Of a stretch of 5,083 bases of DNA, positions 1-4,940 are shown piece after piece. Location of the stretch: contig JAQCMZ010000337.1 in assembly GCA_028274825.1 (NCBI GenBank), positions 1-5,083 of the forward strand, given 5' to 3'. Position numbers and translations under genes: made by a program. This stretch comes from Haloferacaceae archaeon. Its GTDB lineage: Archaea; Halobacteriota; Halobacteria; Halobacteriales; Haloferacaceae. The notes under the pieces are model-generated. The model was given only the letters and a program-made list of their open reading frames with translations, was not told the DNA's origin and searched no databases. How positions within the stretch are numbered: the first letter of the stretch is position 1; each line of letters starts with the position of its first letter.

Positions 1-154
1 GTATGGTGATTTTCTCCTCCTGTAGGAGAGTTGTATCGACGGCATACTCGATTGCTGCAGCGTCGCTGGAGCACTCGTGATCTGCCATGATTCGTGTGAG
101 CGTTGTCGCCAAGCTATCGCTAATTGTGACGGGTGTATAGCCTTCTGGAGGCAT
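1..154 (-). CDS. Small ribbon-helix-helix-like protein, N-terminal part (runs off the left edge)
   Basis: The first 51 codons of a minus-strand gene are present, starting at ATG 154-152 and continuing past base 1. The protein begins MPPEGYTPVTISDSLATTL. A short beta-strand-like segment (about residues 6-12, YTPVTIS) is followed by a helix (about 13-28), a Ser-Ser turn after Cys28, and a second helix rich in Ala (about 31-47). That strand-helix-helix order is typical of Arc/MetJ/CopG-type ribbon-helix-helix proteins, which bind DNA as dimers and include antitoxins and small regulators. The start is supported by a T-run TATA-like element about 30 bases upstream, which suggests a leaderless or nearly leaderless mRNA. 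There is no in-frame ATG further upstream. The C-terminus lies outside the window, so total length and partner are unknown. The fold is inferred from pattern only; I do not recognise the specific family. Confidence 0.6.
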   Translation of the reverse strand, partial: MPPEGYTPVTISDSLATTLTRIMADHECSSDAAAIEYAVDTTLLQEEKITI

Positions 155-180
155 ATTTCGTCCGTATAATTGCCATACAG

Positions 181-188
181 TAAAAAAG
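181..188 (-). promoter_or_regulatory. TATA-like box for the left-edge minus-strand gene
   Basis: On the minus strand this reads CTTTTTTA, centred about 30 bases before the ATG at 154. In haloarchaea the TATA box lies about 27 bases before the transcription start. Initiation would then be within a few bases of the start codon, giving a leaderless or nearly leaderless transcript. No Shine-Dalgarno sequence is visible in front of this ATG, which fits. Inferred from position and composition only. Confidence 0.45.
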
Positions 189-240
189 ACGGTAGCACAC
201 CCTAGTTCATTCAGAACTTTCTTGAACCACTACAACTGTG

Positions 241-249
241 GGAGGAGGT
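241..249 (+). promoter_or_regulatory. Strong Shine-Dalgarno sequence before the broken small gene
   Basis: GGAGGAGGT lies 4 bases before a GTG codon at 254-256 and matches the archaeal anti-Shine-Dalgarno sequence well. It selects GTG 254 as the start; the overlapping ATG at 252 is followed at once by TGA. A site this good in front of a 27-codon stub is one reason to read 254-551 as the remains of a gene that was once translated. Confidence 0.5.
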
Positions 250-253
250 CAAT

Positions 254-551
254 GTGACCACCCCTGCGTCTCGAGACGCCAGCACGGAAACTGTGGTTCG
301 TGACCATATGAGACACAATCAACTTCTGATATCCTGAGCGATGCCGCTATTCAACAGAACACTTGAGAGCATTCTAGACGGGAGCGTCCAAAGCACGTGG
401 CCGTCGAGGTGTGGCGCAATATGCACAACTGGCCAAGGCGACTGCACTGGGGCTTGACCCCGAAGCAGTTCACGAGCGTCGTTGCCGTGTTGACGGGGCA
501 CGTGTGTGGAAGTGGACGCTGGCAGCCACGCTGTTTTCACACGAGCAGTAA
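254..551 (+). pseudogene. Probable broken small gene: intact start, internal stops and a frame change
   Basis: Translation from GTG 254 gives a 27-residue N-terminus (reads TTPASRDASTETVVRDHMR after the start, then HNQLLIS) and stops at TGA 335-337. In the +1 frame a protein-like text runs from about 333 (PERCRYSTEHLRAF), is cut by TAG 375-377, and continues from 378 to TAA 549-551. That last part contains GVAQYAQLAKATALGLDPEA and ends VWKWTLAATLFSHEQ. The pieces read naturally when joined and would give a protein of about 100 residues, suggesting a gene disrupted by one frameshift and one nonsense change. The family is not recognised. Alternatives are sequencing error, two unrelated short ORFs, or chance. 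A different ORF at 397-720 in a third frame has unnatural composition and runs into argS, so I reject it. The gene is divergent from the left-edge ribbon-helix-helix-like gene. Confidence 0.42.
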
Positions 552-606
552 CTCGACTTTCACCGTCTGTCGCGGGGCGACCGACTGTCACAACAGAGAC
601 TCGACG

Positions 607-615
607 TTTCTTTTC
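607..615 (+). promoter_or_regulatory. Possible TATA-like element upstream of argS
   Basis: TTTCTTTTC is the most T-rich tract between the broken gene and argS. It is preceded by CGACG, which could serve as a BRE. A start about 27 bases downstream would leave an mRNA leader of about 30 bases, compatible with the Shine-Dalgarno site at 657-660. The match to the haloarchaeal TATA consensus is weak. Confidence 0.28.
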
Positions 616-656
616 GGCACCGCCGGAAGCCGGTATCCCTATACGGCGGCGACAGC

Positions 657-660
657 GAGG
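657..660 (+). promoter_or_regulatory. Shine-Dalgarno site of argS
   Basis: GAGG lies 7 bases before the ATG at 668. A second GAGG at 663-666 is too close to be used. The ATG at 661 is out of frame with argS. This spacing supports 668 as the translation start. Confidence 0.5.
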
Positions 661-667
661 ATGAGGT

Positions 668-2419
668 ATGTTCGTGGCCTTCCGCGAATCGATTGCAGCC
701 GCGCTTCGGGCGGCCCTTGAGGATAACGGATTTCCGACCGACGATCTCGGGATTGAGGAGCCGCCCGAGGGGGTTGATGCTGTCCTCGCATCCAGCGTGG
801 CTTTTCGTCTCGCGAGTCAAGCTGAACTTCCGCCTCCACAAATCGCCGCTACCCTGGCCGGGACAATCGAGACTGCCGAACACAGCTATATCGGTCAAGT
901 CGAGTCTTCTGGCCCGTATGTTAATTTTGTCCCTGACGAGGCGTATTTTACCGAGACGCTCCAGACAGCACAGGATGGCAAGTACGGAAGCCGACCGTCG
1001 CGCGATACGTCCGTCGTCGTCGAGCATACGAGTGCGAACCCTACCGGACCGGTCCACGTGGGACGAGCTCGCAACCCGATTATCGGCGATGCAGTGGCGA
1101 ATCTTCTGGAGTATGCGGGCTATGATGTCGACCGCCACTACTACGTCAACGACACTGGCCGTCAGATGGCCGTTTTTACATGGGCGTACGAACGGTTCGA
1201 CGAGTCAGATCTCGTCGAAGAGCCTGCTCGCGACCGTGTTGAGTACGATTTAGTCCGTTATTATCGTCGCGGGAACGCGTTCCTCGAGCAAGCGCCCGAC
1301 GAGGAGGCTGCCGAGGCCGAGGCGACAATCGAGACAATCATGCAGGGACTCGAGCGAAACGACGACGACACTCTTGAGCGGGTGAGCGAAGTGGTCGACC
1401 AGGTTCTCGGCGGGATGTATGAGTGTCTTGAACGACTCCCGGCACCGTTCGACGAATTCATCAAAGAATCACGGTTCATCCGTGACGGATCCACCGATGA
1501 GGTGGCTCGTCGGCTCCAAGACACCGAGTTTGCCGTCTACGATAAAGAGGCCTGGCAGTTGGAGTTAGACGAGTGGGGAATCGACAAGAATCTCGTTTTC
1601 CTCCGCTCGGACGGGACATCACTGTACACCACCCGAGACATTGCACACCACGAGTGGAAGTTCTCAGAATACGACCGCGCAGTGACCGTTCTCGGCGAAG
1701 ATCACAAGCTCCAGGCCGAGCAACTCCGGACCAGTCTCGAGATTCTCGGAAATGATGTTAATCAGCTCGAGAACGTCATCTACTCGTATGTAAATCTCCC
1801 AGACGGCCGAATGAGCACGCGCGAGGGAACTGGTGTCCAGTTAGACGATCTTCTCGACGAAGCAATCTCTCGAGCCCGCGAGGAAGTCGAATCACGACTC
1901 GGCGACCGGATCCGCGACGACCAATTGAACAAAGCCGATATCGAGCGGATTTCTCATCAGGTGGGGATTGGAGCTGTGCGGTACGATATCGTCGCCAAAC
2001 AACCAGCGAAAGCAATCACCTTCGAGTGGGAGGACGCACTCGACTTCGAAGCCCAGTCAGCGCCATACGTTCAGTACGTCCACGCTCGGTGTTGTGGGAT
2101 CCTCGCAGACACAGAGTGCGCACTCCCAGAGGATATCGACGCGACGGCGCTTTCAGCACCCGAAGAACGGCGTCTCCTCCGAGAGATTGCCCGGCTGCCG
2201 GCCGTCGTCGAGGAGGCGGCCGATGAACTCCGCCCTCATATCGTCGCCACGTATACCCGAGACCTTGCCGAGGCATTCAACGCGTTCTATCGTGAATGCT
2301 CGGTTCTAGACGCCACCGGCGATACCCGCCAGATGCGTATCGCGCTCGTATCCGGCGCCCGCCATGCTATTGCAAATGCGCTGGATATTCTTGGCGTGCA
2401 AGCGCCTGACTCGATGTGA
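668..2419 (+). CDS. argS: Arginyl-tRNA synthetase (class I)
   Basis: This enzyme charges tRNA-Arg with arginine in the cytoplasm using ATP. The 583-residue protein appears complete. Residues about 1-100 form the ArgS-specific N-terminal tRNA-binding domain. The Rossmann catalytic core has the conserved ANPTGP at 123-128 followed by HVGR (130-133), the HIGH-signature equivalent. Residues 158-165 contain the conserved YYVNDTGRQ-type segment. The KMSKS-loop equivalent is RMSTREG (381-387), a variant of the kind usual for ArgS. The DALR-type anticodon-binding domain runs from about 465 (SAPYVQYVHAR) to the end (ALDILGVQAP). The start at 668 is chosen because its N-terminus matches the haloarchaeal ArgS pattern (LGIEEPP, then ASSVAFRLA) and a Shine-Dalgarno site sits 7 bases upstream. 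It appears to be transcribed alone and converges with the ATPase gene downstream. No frameshifts or missing active-site motifs were seen. Confidence 0.97.
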   Translation: MFVAFRESIAAALRAALEDNGFPTDDLGIEEPPEGVDAVLASSVAFRLASQAELPPPQIAATLAGTIETAEHSYIGQVESSGPYVNFVPDEAYFTETLQTAQDGKYGSRPSRDTSVVVEHTSANPTGPVHVGRARNPIIGDAVANLLEYAGYDVDRHYYVNDTGRQMAVFTWAYERFDESDLVEEPARDRVEYDLVRYYRRGNAFLEQAPDEEAAEAEATIETIMQGLERNDDDTLERVSEVVDQVLGGMYECLERLPAPFDEFIKESRFIRDGSTDEVARRLQDTEFAVYDKEAWQLELDEWGIDKNLVFLRSDGTSLYTTRDIAHHEWKFSEYDRAVTVLGEDHKLQAEQLRTSLEILGNDVNQLENVIYSYVNLPDGRMSTREGTGVQLDDLLDEAISRAREEVESRLGDRIRDDQLNKADIERISHQVGIGAVRYDIVAKQPAKAITFEWEDALDFEAQSAPYVQYVHARCCGILADTECALPEDIDATALSAPEERRLLREIARLPAVVEEAADELRPHIVATYTRDLAEAFNAFYRECSVLDATGDTRQMRIALVSGARHAIANALDILGVQAPDSM

Positions 2420-2459
2420 GTGTGACCGTCTCCGTGGCCTCCGGAACGGCAGTCGGTGT

Positions 2460-2476
2460 TCGGTGATCGAGACCGA
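2460..2476 (+). terminator. Small hairpin between convergent argS and the ParA/MinD gene
   Basis: TCGGT and ACCGA form a 5-bp stem around a 7-base loop, followed by TTAGATT on the plus strand. It lies in the 66-base gap between the argS stop and the stop codon of the convergent gene. The position suits transcription termination, but the stem is short and there is no long T-run, so it may be chance. Archaeal termination depends mainly on T-tracts rather than hairpins. Confidence 0.25.
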
Positions 2477-2485
2477 TTAGATTGG

Positions 2486-3607
2486 TCACCCCCCGAGCAA
2501 TCGGCTAAAAAACCCCGATCCGTCGTCTTCATTCCCGTCGCGCGTCTCGTCGTCCGTTGAGTCGTCTGTCGAGTCGTCTCCACCGGATTCGGCACCGCCT
2601 TCCAGTTCGGGGCTCACATCTACCTCATCGCGAGGTGTCGCGTCCTCGGGTTCGTTATCCGGCTCGCTCTGACCGCCAATCTCGTCTGACTCACCGGTAG
2701 TGCCGGGTGCCGGTGGTTCTGTCTCCACGGGGTCGGTTCTCCCCGTCGATTTCGGGTGCATATCTTCGCCACCGTCGGCACCCTCGCCAGGGTCGCCACG
2801 CTTGCCGCTATCAATCTCGGGTTCAGTATTTGAGTGTTTTCCGCCGGGTGTTACCTCAGCGCCACCAGTCGTATTGGTATCGTCCGACTGTGATCTACCC
2901 GGGATAGTCACTGCTGTGAGTTCATCAGCCAGCGCGCGATATGCGGCCGCCGCGGCGGTTTCTGGTGCGAACCTGACTACCGGGTCCCCCGCGGTGGTTG
3001 CCCTCGTGACTGCTGGGTCCTCAGGGATTTCGCCGCGAACATCCGCTGTCAGATGGGCTCGAATATCGGTGTCAGCGCCGCTCGGTGGAACCCGAGTGAG
3101 CGCCACTCCAGCCACGGTCGTGCCGAGTCGCTCTGCCAGTTCCCGTGTTTTGTCAGTGTCGATCAGCGCCGCCTGTTCAGCCGTGGATACGAGAAGCACA
3201 TCATCCGCTGCCGCCAGCGGTATCGCTGAGTCGTGTCCCAGACCTGCCGCAGTATCTACCACCACGTACTGAGCGTCGTCAAACGCGCCGATCACCTCAA
3301 CAAGTTCAGCAGGATCGGCCGCAGCGTACGACTCAAGATCGGCACCCCCTGGAACAATCCGCAATCGTGGTGAAACCTCGCGAACGGCTGCCTCCGGCTG
3401 CGCTCTTCCGGCGAGAACATCGTGGATTGTTCTCTCGTCTGGACCAACACTGAGTCCGAAGGCAGCAGCGAGATTTGCTGCCCCAATATCCGCATCGATT
3501 ATCACGACATTCGCCCCCGCAGACGCCAGAACGACCCCGACGTTTGCAGCTGTCGTGGTTTTTCCGACACCGCCCTTGGTGCCGGCAACCGCGTACACCT
3601 GTGTCAT
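2486..3607 (-). CDS. ParA/MinD-family deviant-Walker ATPase with long acidic tail and MinD-like C-terminal tip
   Basis: This family of ATP-dependent dimerising switches positions DNA, division or motility machinery, or other cargo. The 373-residue protein starts MTQVYAVAGTKGGVGKTTT. Its deviant Walker A motif KGGVGKT is at 11-17 (signature Lys11, Lys16, Thr17). Switch I-type VVIIDADIG is at 34-42, and Walker B VVVDTAAGLG at 115-124, nearer the MinD form (DxPAG) than the ParA form (DTPP). The ATPase domain ends near 236. Residues about 238-364 are rich in Asp, Glu, Gly, Ser, Thr and Pro, probably disordered, and include a short STDDSTDDE repeat. The last nine residues, GFFSRLLGG, closely resemble the E. 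coli MinD membrane-targeting end (GFLKRLFGG). An in-frame ATG at 3655 would add 16 residues, but GGAGGA at 3615-3620 and family alignment favour 3607. Family membership is secure. The biological role (division, motility or partition) and the membrane anchor are inference. Confidence 0.9.
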   Translation of the reverse strand: MTQVYAVAGTKGGVGKTTTAANVGVVLASAGANVVIIDADIGAANLAAAFGLSVGPDERTIHDVLAGRAQPEAAVREVSPRLRIVPGGADLESYAAADPAELVEVIGAFDDAQYVVVDTAAGLGHDSAIPLAAADDVLLVSTAEQAALIDTDKTRELAERLGTTVAGVALTRVPPSGADTDIRAHLTADVRGEIPEDPAVTRATTAGDPVVRFAPETAAAAAYRALADELTAVTIPGRSQSDDTNTTGGAEVTPGGKHSNTEPEIDSGKRGDPGEGADGGEDMHPKSTGRTDPVETEPPAPGTTGESDEIGGQSEPDNEPEDATPRDEVDVSPELEGGAESGGDDSTDDSTDDETRDGNEDDGSGFFSRLLGG

Positions 3608-3614
3608 ACGTGAG

Positions 3615-3620
3615 TCCTCC
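3615..3620 (-). promoter_or_regulatory. Shine-Dalgarno site fixing the start of the ParA/MinD gene
   Basis: GGAGGA on the minus strand ends 7 bases before the ATG at 3607-3605. It supports this start over the in-frame ATG at 3655, which lies upstream of the likely TATA box at 3633-3639 and would not be transcribed from it. Confidence 0.55.
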
Positions 3621-3632
3621 AGAGACACAAAC

Positions 3633-3639
3633 TTAAATA
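3633..3639 (-). promoter_or_regulatory. TATA box of the ParA/MinD gene
   Basis: TATTTAA on the minus strand is a good archaeal TATA box, centred 29 bases before the ATG at 3607. The usual 24-28 base spacing places transcription start only about 1-5 bases before the ATG, downstream of the Shine-Dalgarno sequence. Either the mRNA is leaderless and the Shine-Dalgarno site is unused, or a second promoter further upstream makes a leadered mRNA. Confidence 0.55.
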
Positions 3640-3676
3640 CTCGCGCGAATCTCAATCAATAGTCGAATGAATGCGT

Positions 3677-3690
3677 CGTCGGTTTCGACG
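3677..3690. repeat. Short inverted repeat between two divergent promoters (candidate operator)
   Basis: CGTCG and CGACG are separated by GTTT. The element sits between the two TATA-like boxes at 3633-3639 (minus) and 3701-3707 (plus), just upstream of the plus promoter. Small dyads in this position often serve as operators, and the adjacent gene encodes a ribbon-helix-helix protein that might autoregulate. Five-base arms can occur by chance, so this is only a candidate. Confidence 0.3.
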
Positions 3691-3693
3691 TCT

Positions 3694-3707
3694 GACAAAC
3701 GCTTAAG
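3694..3707 (+). promoter_or_regulatory. BRE/TATA-like promoter for a leaderless ribbon-helix-helix gene
   Basis: ACAAAC (A-rich, BRE-like) is followed by GCTTAAG at 3701-3707, centred 29 bases before the ATG at 3733. This predicts initiation almost at that ATG, so a leaderless mRNA. No Shine-Dalgarno sequence precedes 3733. The spacing excludes the in-frame ATGs at 3667 and 3718, which lie upstream of, or too close to, this box. Confidence 0.45.
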
Positions 3708-3732
3708 TGGAAACACGATGTCTGGGCTGATA

Positions 3733-4152
3733 ATGGGAAACAAGAATAAGACTATTTCATTTCGCGTCAGCGAGGACACATTTAAAGATCTTCGCGAAAT
3801 TGCCGAGCAGCGAGATCTCTCTCTCTCGGCAGTTTTCCGTGATTACGTCGATCAACTCGTTTCTCATGACGGCCAAGTGGAAATCGTTCCAGAAGAGGAA
3901 CTCACCGATAAACAAGAAACCGATGGTCTTCCCCCACGTGTGGAAGTGCCCAAGAGCTTTGTTCGAGAAAACGAGCGTCTTAAACTTGAGACGGACCATC
4001 TGCGGGAGCAACTTCAAGAACACAAAGAGTACATGAGACATCTCAGACAAAAGGTCAACGAACAGGACGACGATATCATTCAACTTGAGGATCTCGACGA
4101 AGATCGTGATTCCGTCGGCGAATCAGACGACCATACGTTCCAACTCGGGTAA
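3733..4152 (+). CDS. Ribbon-helix-helix protein with C-terminal coiled coil
   Basis: This is a 139-residue predicted DNA-binding protein, divergent from the ParA/MinD ATPase with 125 bases between starts. Residues 6-12 (KTISFRV) form the beta strand, 13-27 helix A (SEDTFKDLREIAEQR) and 29-44 helix B (LSLSAVFRDYVDQLVS), an Arc/CopG-like ribbon-helix-helix. An acidic Pro-containing linker (about 48-72) follows, then a heptad-rich coiled coil at about 76-112, and an acidic tail ending HTFQLG. The ATG at 3733 is preferred over in-frame ATGs at 3667 and 3718 because MGNKNKTISFRV begins right at the fold and a TATA-like box lies 29 bases upstream. Local base composition is more AT-rich than argS. 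In known partition systems such proteins can be the centromere-binding partner of a ParA-type ATPase, but the exact family and any interaction here are not established. A simple transcription regulator is the main alternative. Confidence 0.8.
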   Translation: MGNKNKTISFRVSEDTFKDLREIAEQRDLSLSAVFRDYVDQLVSHDGQVEIVPEEELTDKQETDGLPPRVEVPKSFVRENERLKLETDHLREQLQEHKEYMRHLRQKVNEQDDDIIQLEDLDEDRDSVGESDDHTFQLG

Positions 4153-4378
4153 TCTCGGCCTCGAGCAAACTACTACAGCCAATTTCTGCTGTTCGAGATG
4201 CCTCGTCAGTCGGGGGTTCTCGACTGCTGTTAAACACCGGAATATCTGTGAGTGTGTAAAGAGCTGAAGATAGGAACTGCATATCAATCAAGAAAATCAA
4301 ATTACCAGCACCTGTCAACTCTAAATCATCAAGACCACATGGTGTGATCAAATAAGATGGGATTGGTTGACTGTACGG
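4153..4378. other. Convergent intergenic region without a convincing gene, AT-rich from about 4210
   Basis: This spacer lies between the ends of the ribbon-helix-helix gene (plus) and the DUF5814-like gene (minus). Its middle and right part (about 4210-4360) is visibly richer in A and T than the flanking genes. ACAGC (4175-4179) and GCTGT (4188-4192) form a small hairpin 23 bases after the plus-strand stop. For the minus-strand gene, the T-rich tract AATTTGATTTTCTTG (about 4302-4288 on the minus strand) is a plausible termination zone. A minus-strand open frame over 4076-4351 reads unnaturally and overlaps the real gene, so it is not called. Confidence 0.4.
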
Positions 4379-4834
4379 TCAGCCTGCCAGCGCCCGTCGG
4401 GCTTTGCGGGCCTTTTCGGCCATCTCGGTGTCGCCTTCGACCTCGGCAAGCGATTCGACGGCCTCTAATTTGCGAACTGCGTTATCGAGAAACGAGAGAA
4501 TATCTCCCGGATACGCATACACCATGTATTCGTCAGTCATCACATCCACGACCGCGTCCGGACCGTGTCCTTCTGCTCGAAGCTCCAGTAGGTACCGGAT
4601 AAATTTCCGCTCTGGATGGCCGCAGTATGGATTATCTTGACATCCGCAATCAAGAAAGTCCTCGGCGAACTCTAATATTCGGTCCTGGGTGGTGTCATCG
4701 AGTTTTTCGAGGCCTTTGCCCGAATAGAGTAAATCCAACGTCGCCCCCGCAAAGGCGCCTTTCGGGAGACTCGTCTCCAACTGAGAGGAGATCTGCCGGT
4801 GATTTTTCACGTAGATTTTGTCCGTTACGGCCAC
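4379..4834 (-). CDS. DUF5814-like haloarchaeal protein with a Cys/His cluster
   Basis: This 151-residue soluble protein is of unknown function. The start is GTG at 4834-4832, giving (M)AVTDKIYVKNHRQISSQLE, and no ATG lies near the N-terminus. A helical N-terminal region is followed at 63-73 by CGCQDNPYCGH, a C-x-C-x5-C-x-H cluster (Cys63, Cys65, Cys71, His73) that could bind a metal such as zinc. This leads into PERKFIRYLLELRAEG and a conserved-looking segment near 98-118 (VMTDEYMVYAYPGDILSFLD). The C-terminus (about 120-151) is a charged helix rich in Ala, Glu and Lys. The overall pattern recalls the haloarchaeal DUF5814 family, some members of which are annotated as helicase-related; I see no helicase motifs here. 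The family name is from memory, while gene reality is well supported by length and composition. It is transcribed away from the right-edge gene on the same strand, 106 bases downstream of it. Confidence 0.8.
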   Translation of the reverse strand: MAVTDKIYVKNHRQISSQLETSLPKGAFAGATLDLLYSGKGLEKLDDTTQDRILEFAEDFLDCGCQDNPYCGHPERKFIRYLLELRAEGHGPDAVVDVMTDEYMVYAYPGDILSFLDNAVRKLEAVESLAEVEGDTEMAEKARKARRALAG

Positions 4835-4860
4835 GTATGATCTATCCTACAGGCGTGACG

Positions 4861-4870
4861 AGCAAAAAGA
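4861..4870 (-). promoter_or_regulatory. TATA-like element for the DUF5814-like gene
   Basis: TCTTTTTGCT on the minus strand is centred about 32 bases before the GTG at 4834. Initiation would be about 4-6 bases before the start codon, and no strong Shine-Dalgarno sequence is present. This suggests the gene has its own promoter and is not merely co-transcribed with the gene ending at 4941. Confidence 0.35.
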
Positions 4871-4940
4871 CGCCGATTTGATCTCTGCACTGACTACAGC
4901 CGTGAGTACTCTTGCTCGTTCTGTGGGCTCTGTGATCGGA

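Noticed and set aside
13..29. Inverted repeat TCTCCT / AGGAGA
   Set aside because: It lies inside the left-edge coding region over Leu-Leu-Gln-Glu-Glu codons and is explained by coding sequence.
397..720. Plus-strand open frame of 107 codons running into argS
   Set aside because: It overlaps the argS start by 53 bases and its composition (many Cys, Trp, His and Arg) is unlike a haloarchaeal protein. The competing frame over 378-551 reads more naturally.
560..1138. Minus-strand open frame of 192 codons opposite the 5' part of argS
   Set aside because: It lies antisense to a certain gene, is rich in Arg, Ser and Cys unlike haloarchaeal proteins, and shows no motif. It is a shadow frame.
2700..3272. 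Plus-strand open frame of 190 codons opposite the ParA/MinD gene
   Set aside because: It is a Ser/Pro/Ala-rich antisense image of the ATPase gene, with no recognisable fold or start signal.
3667..3732. Upstream in-frame starts (ATG 3667, ATG 3718) for the ribbon-helix-helix gene
   Set aside because: The TATA-like box at 3701-3707 would lie downstream of or too close to them, they have no Shine-Dalgarno site, and the extra residues fall outside the fold.
4076..4351. Minus-strand open frame of 91 codons across the end of the ribbon-helix-helix gene and the spacer
   Set aside because: It overlaps the 3' end of a well-supported gene on the other strand, and its translation lacks the acidic bias or any motif.
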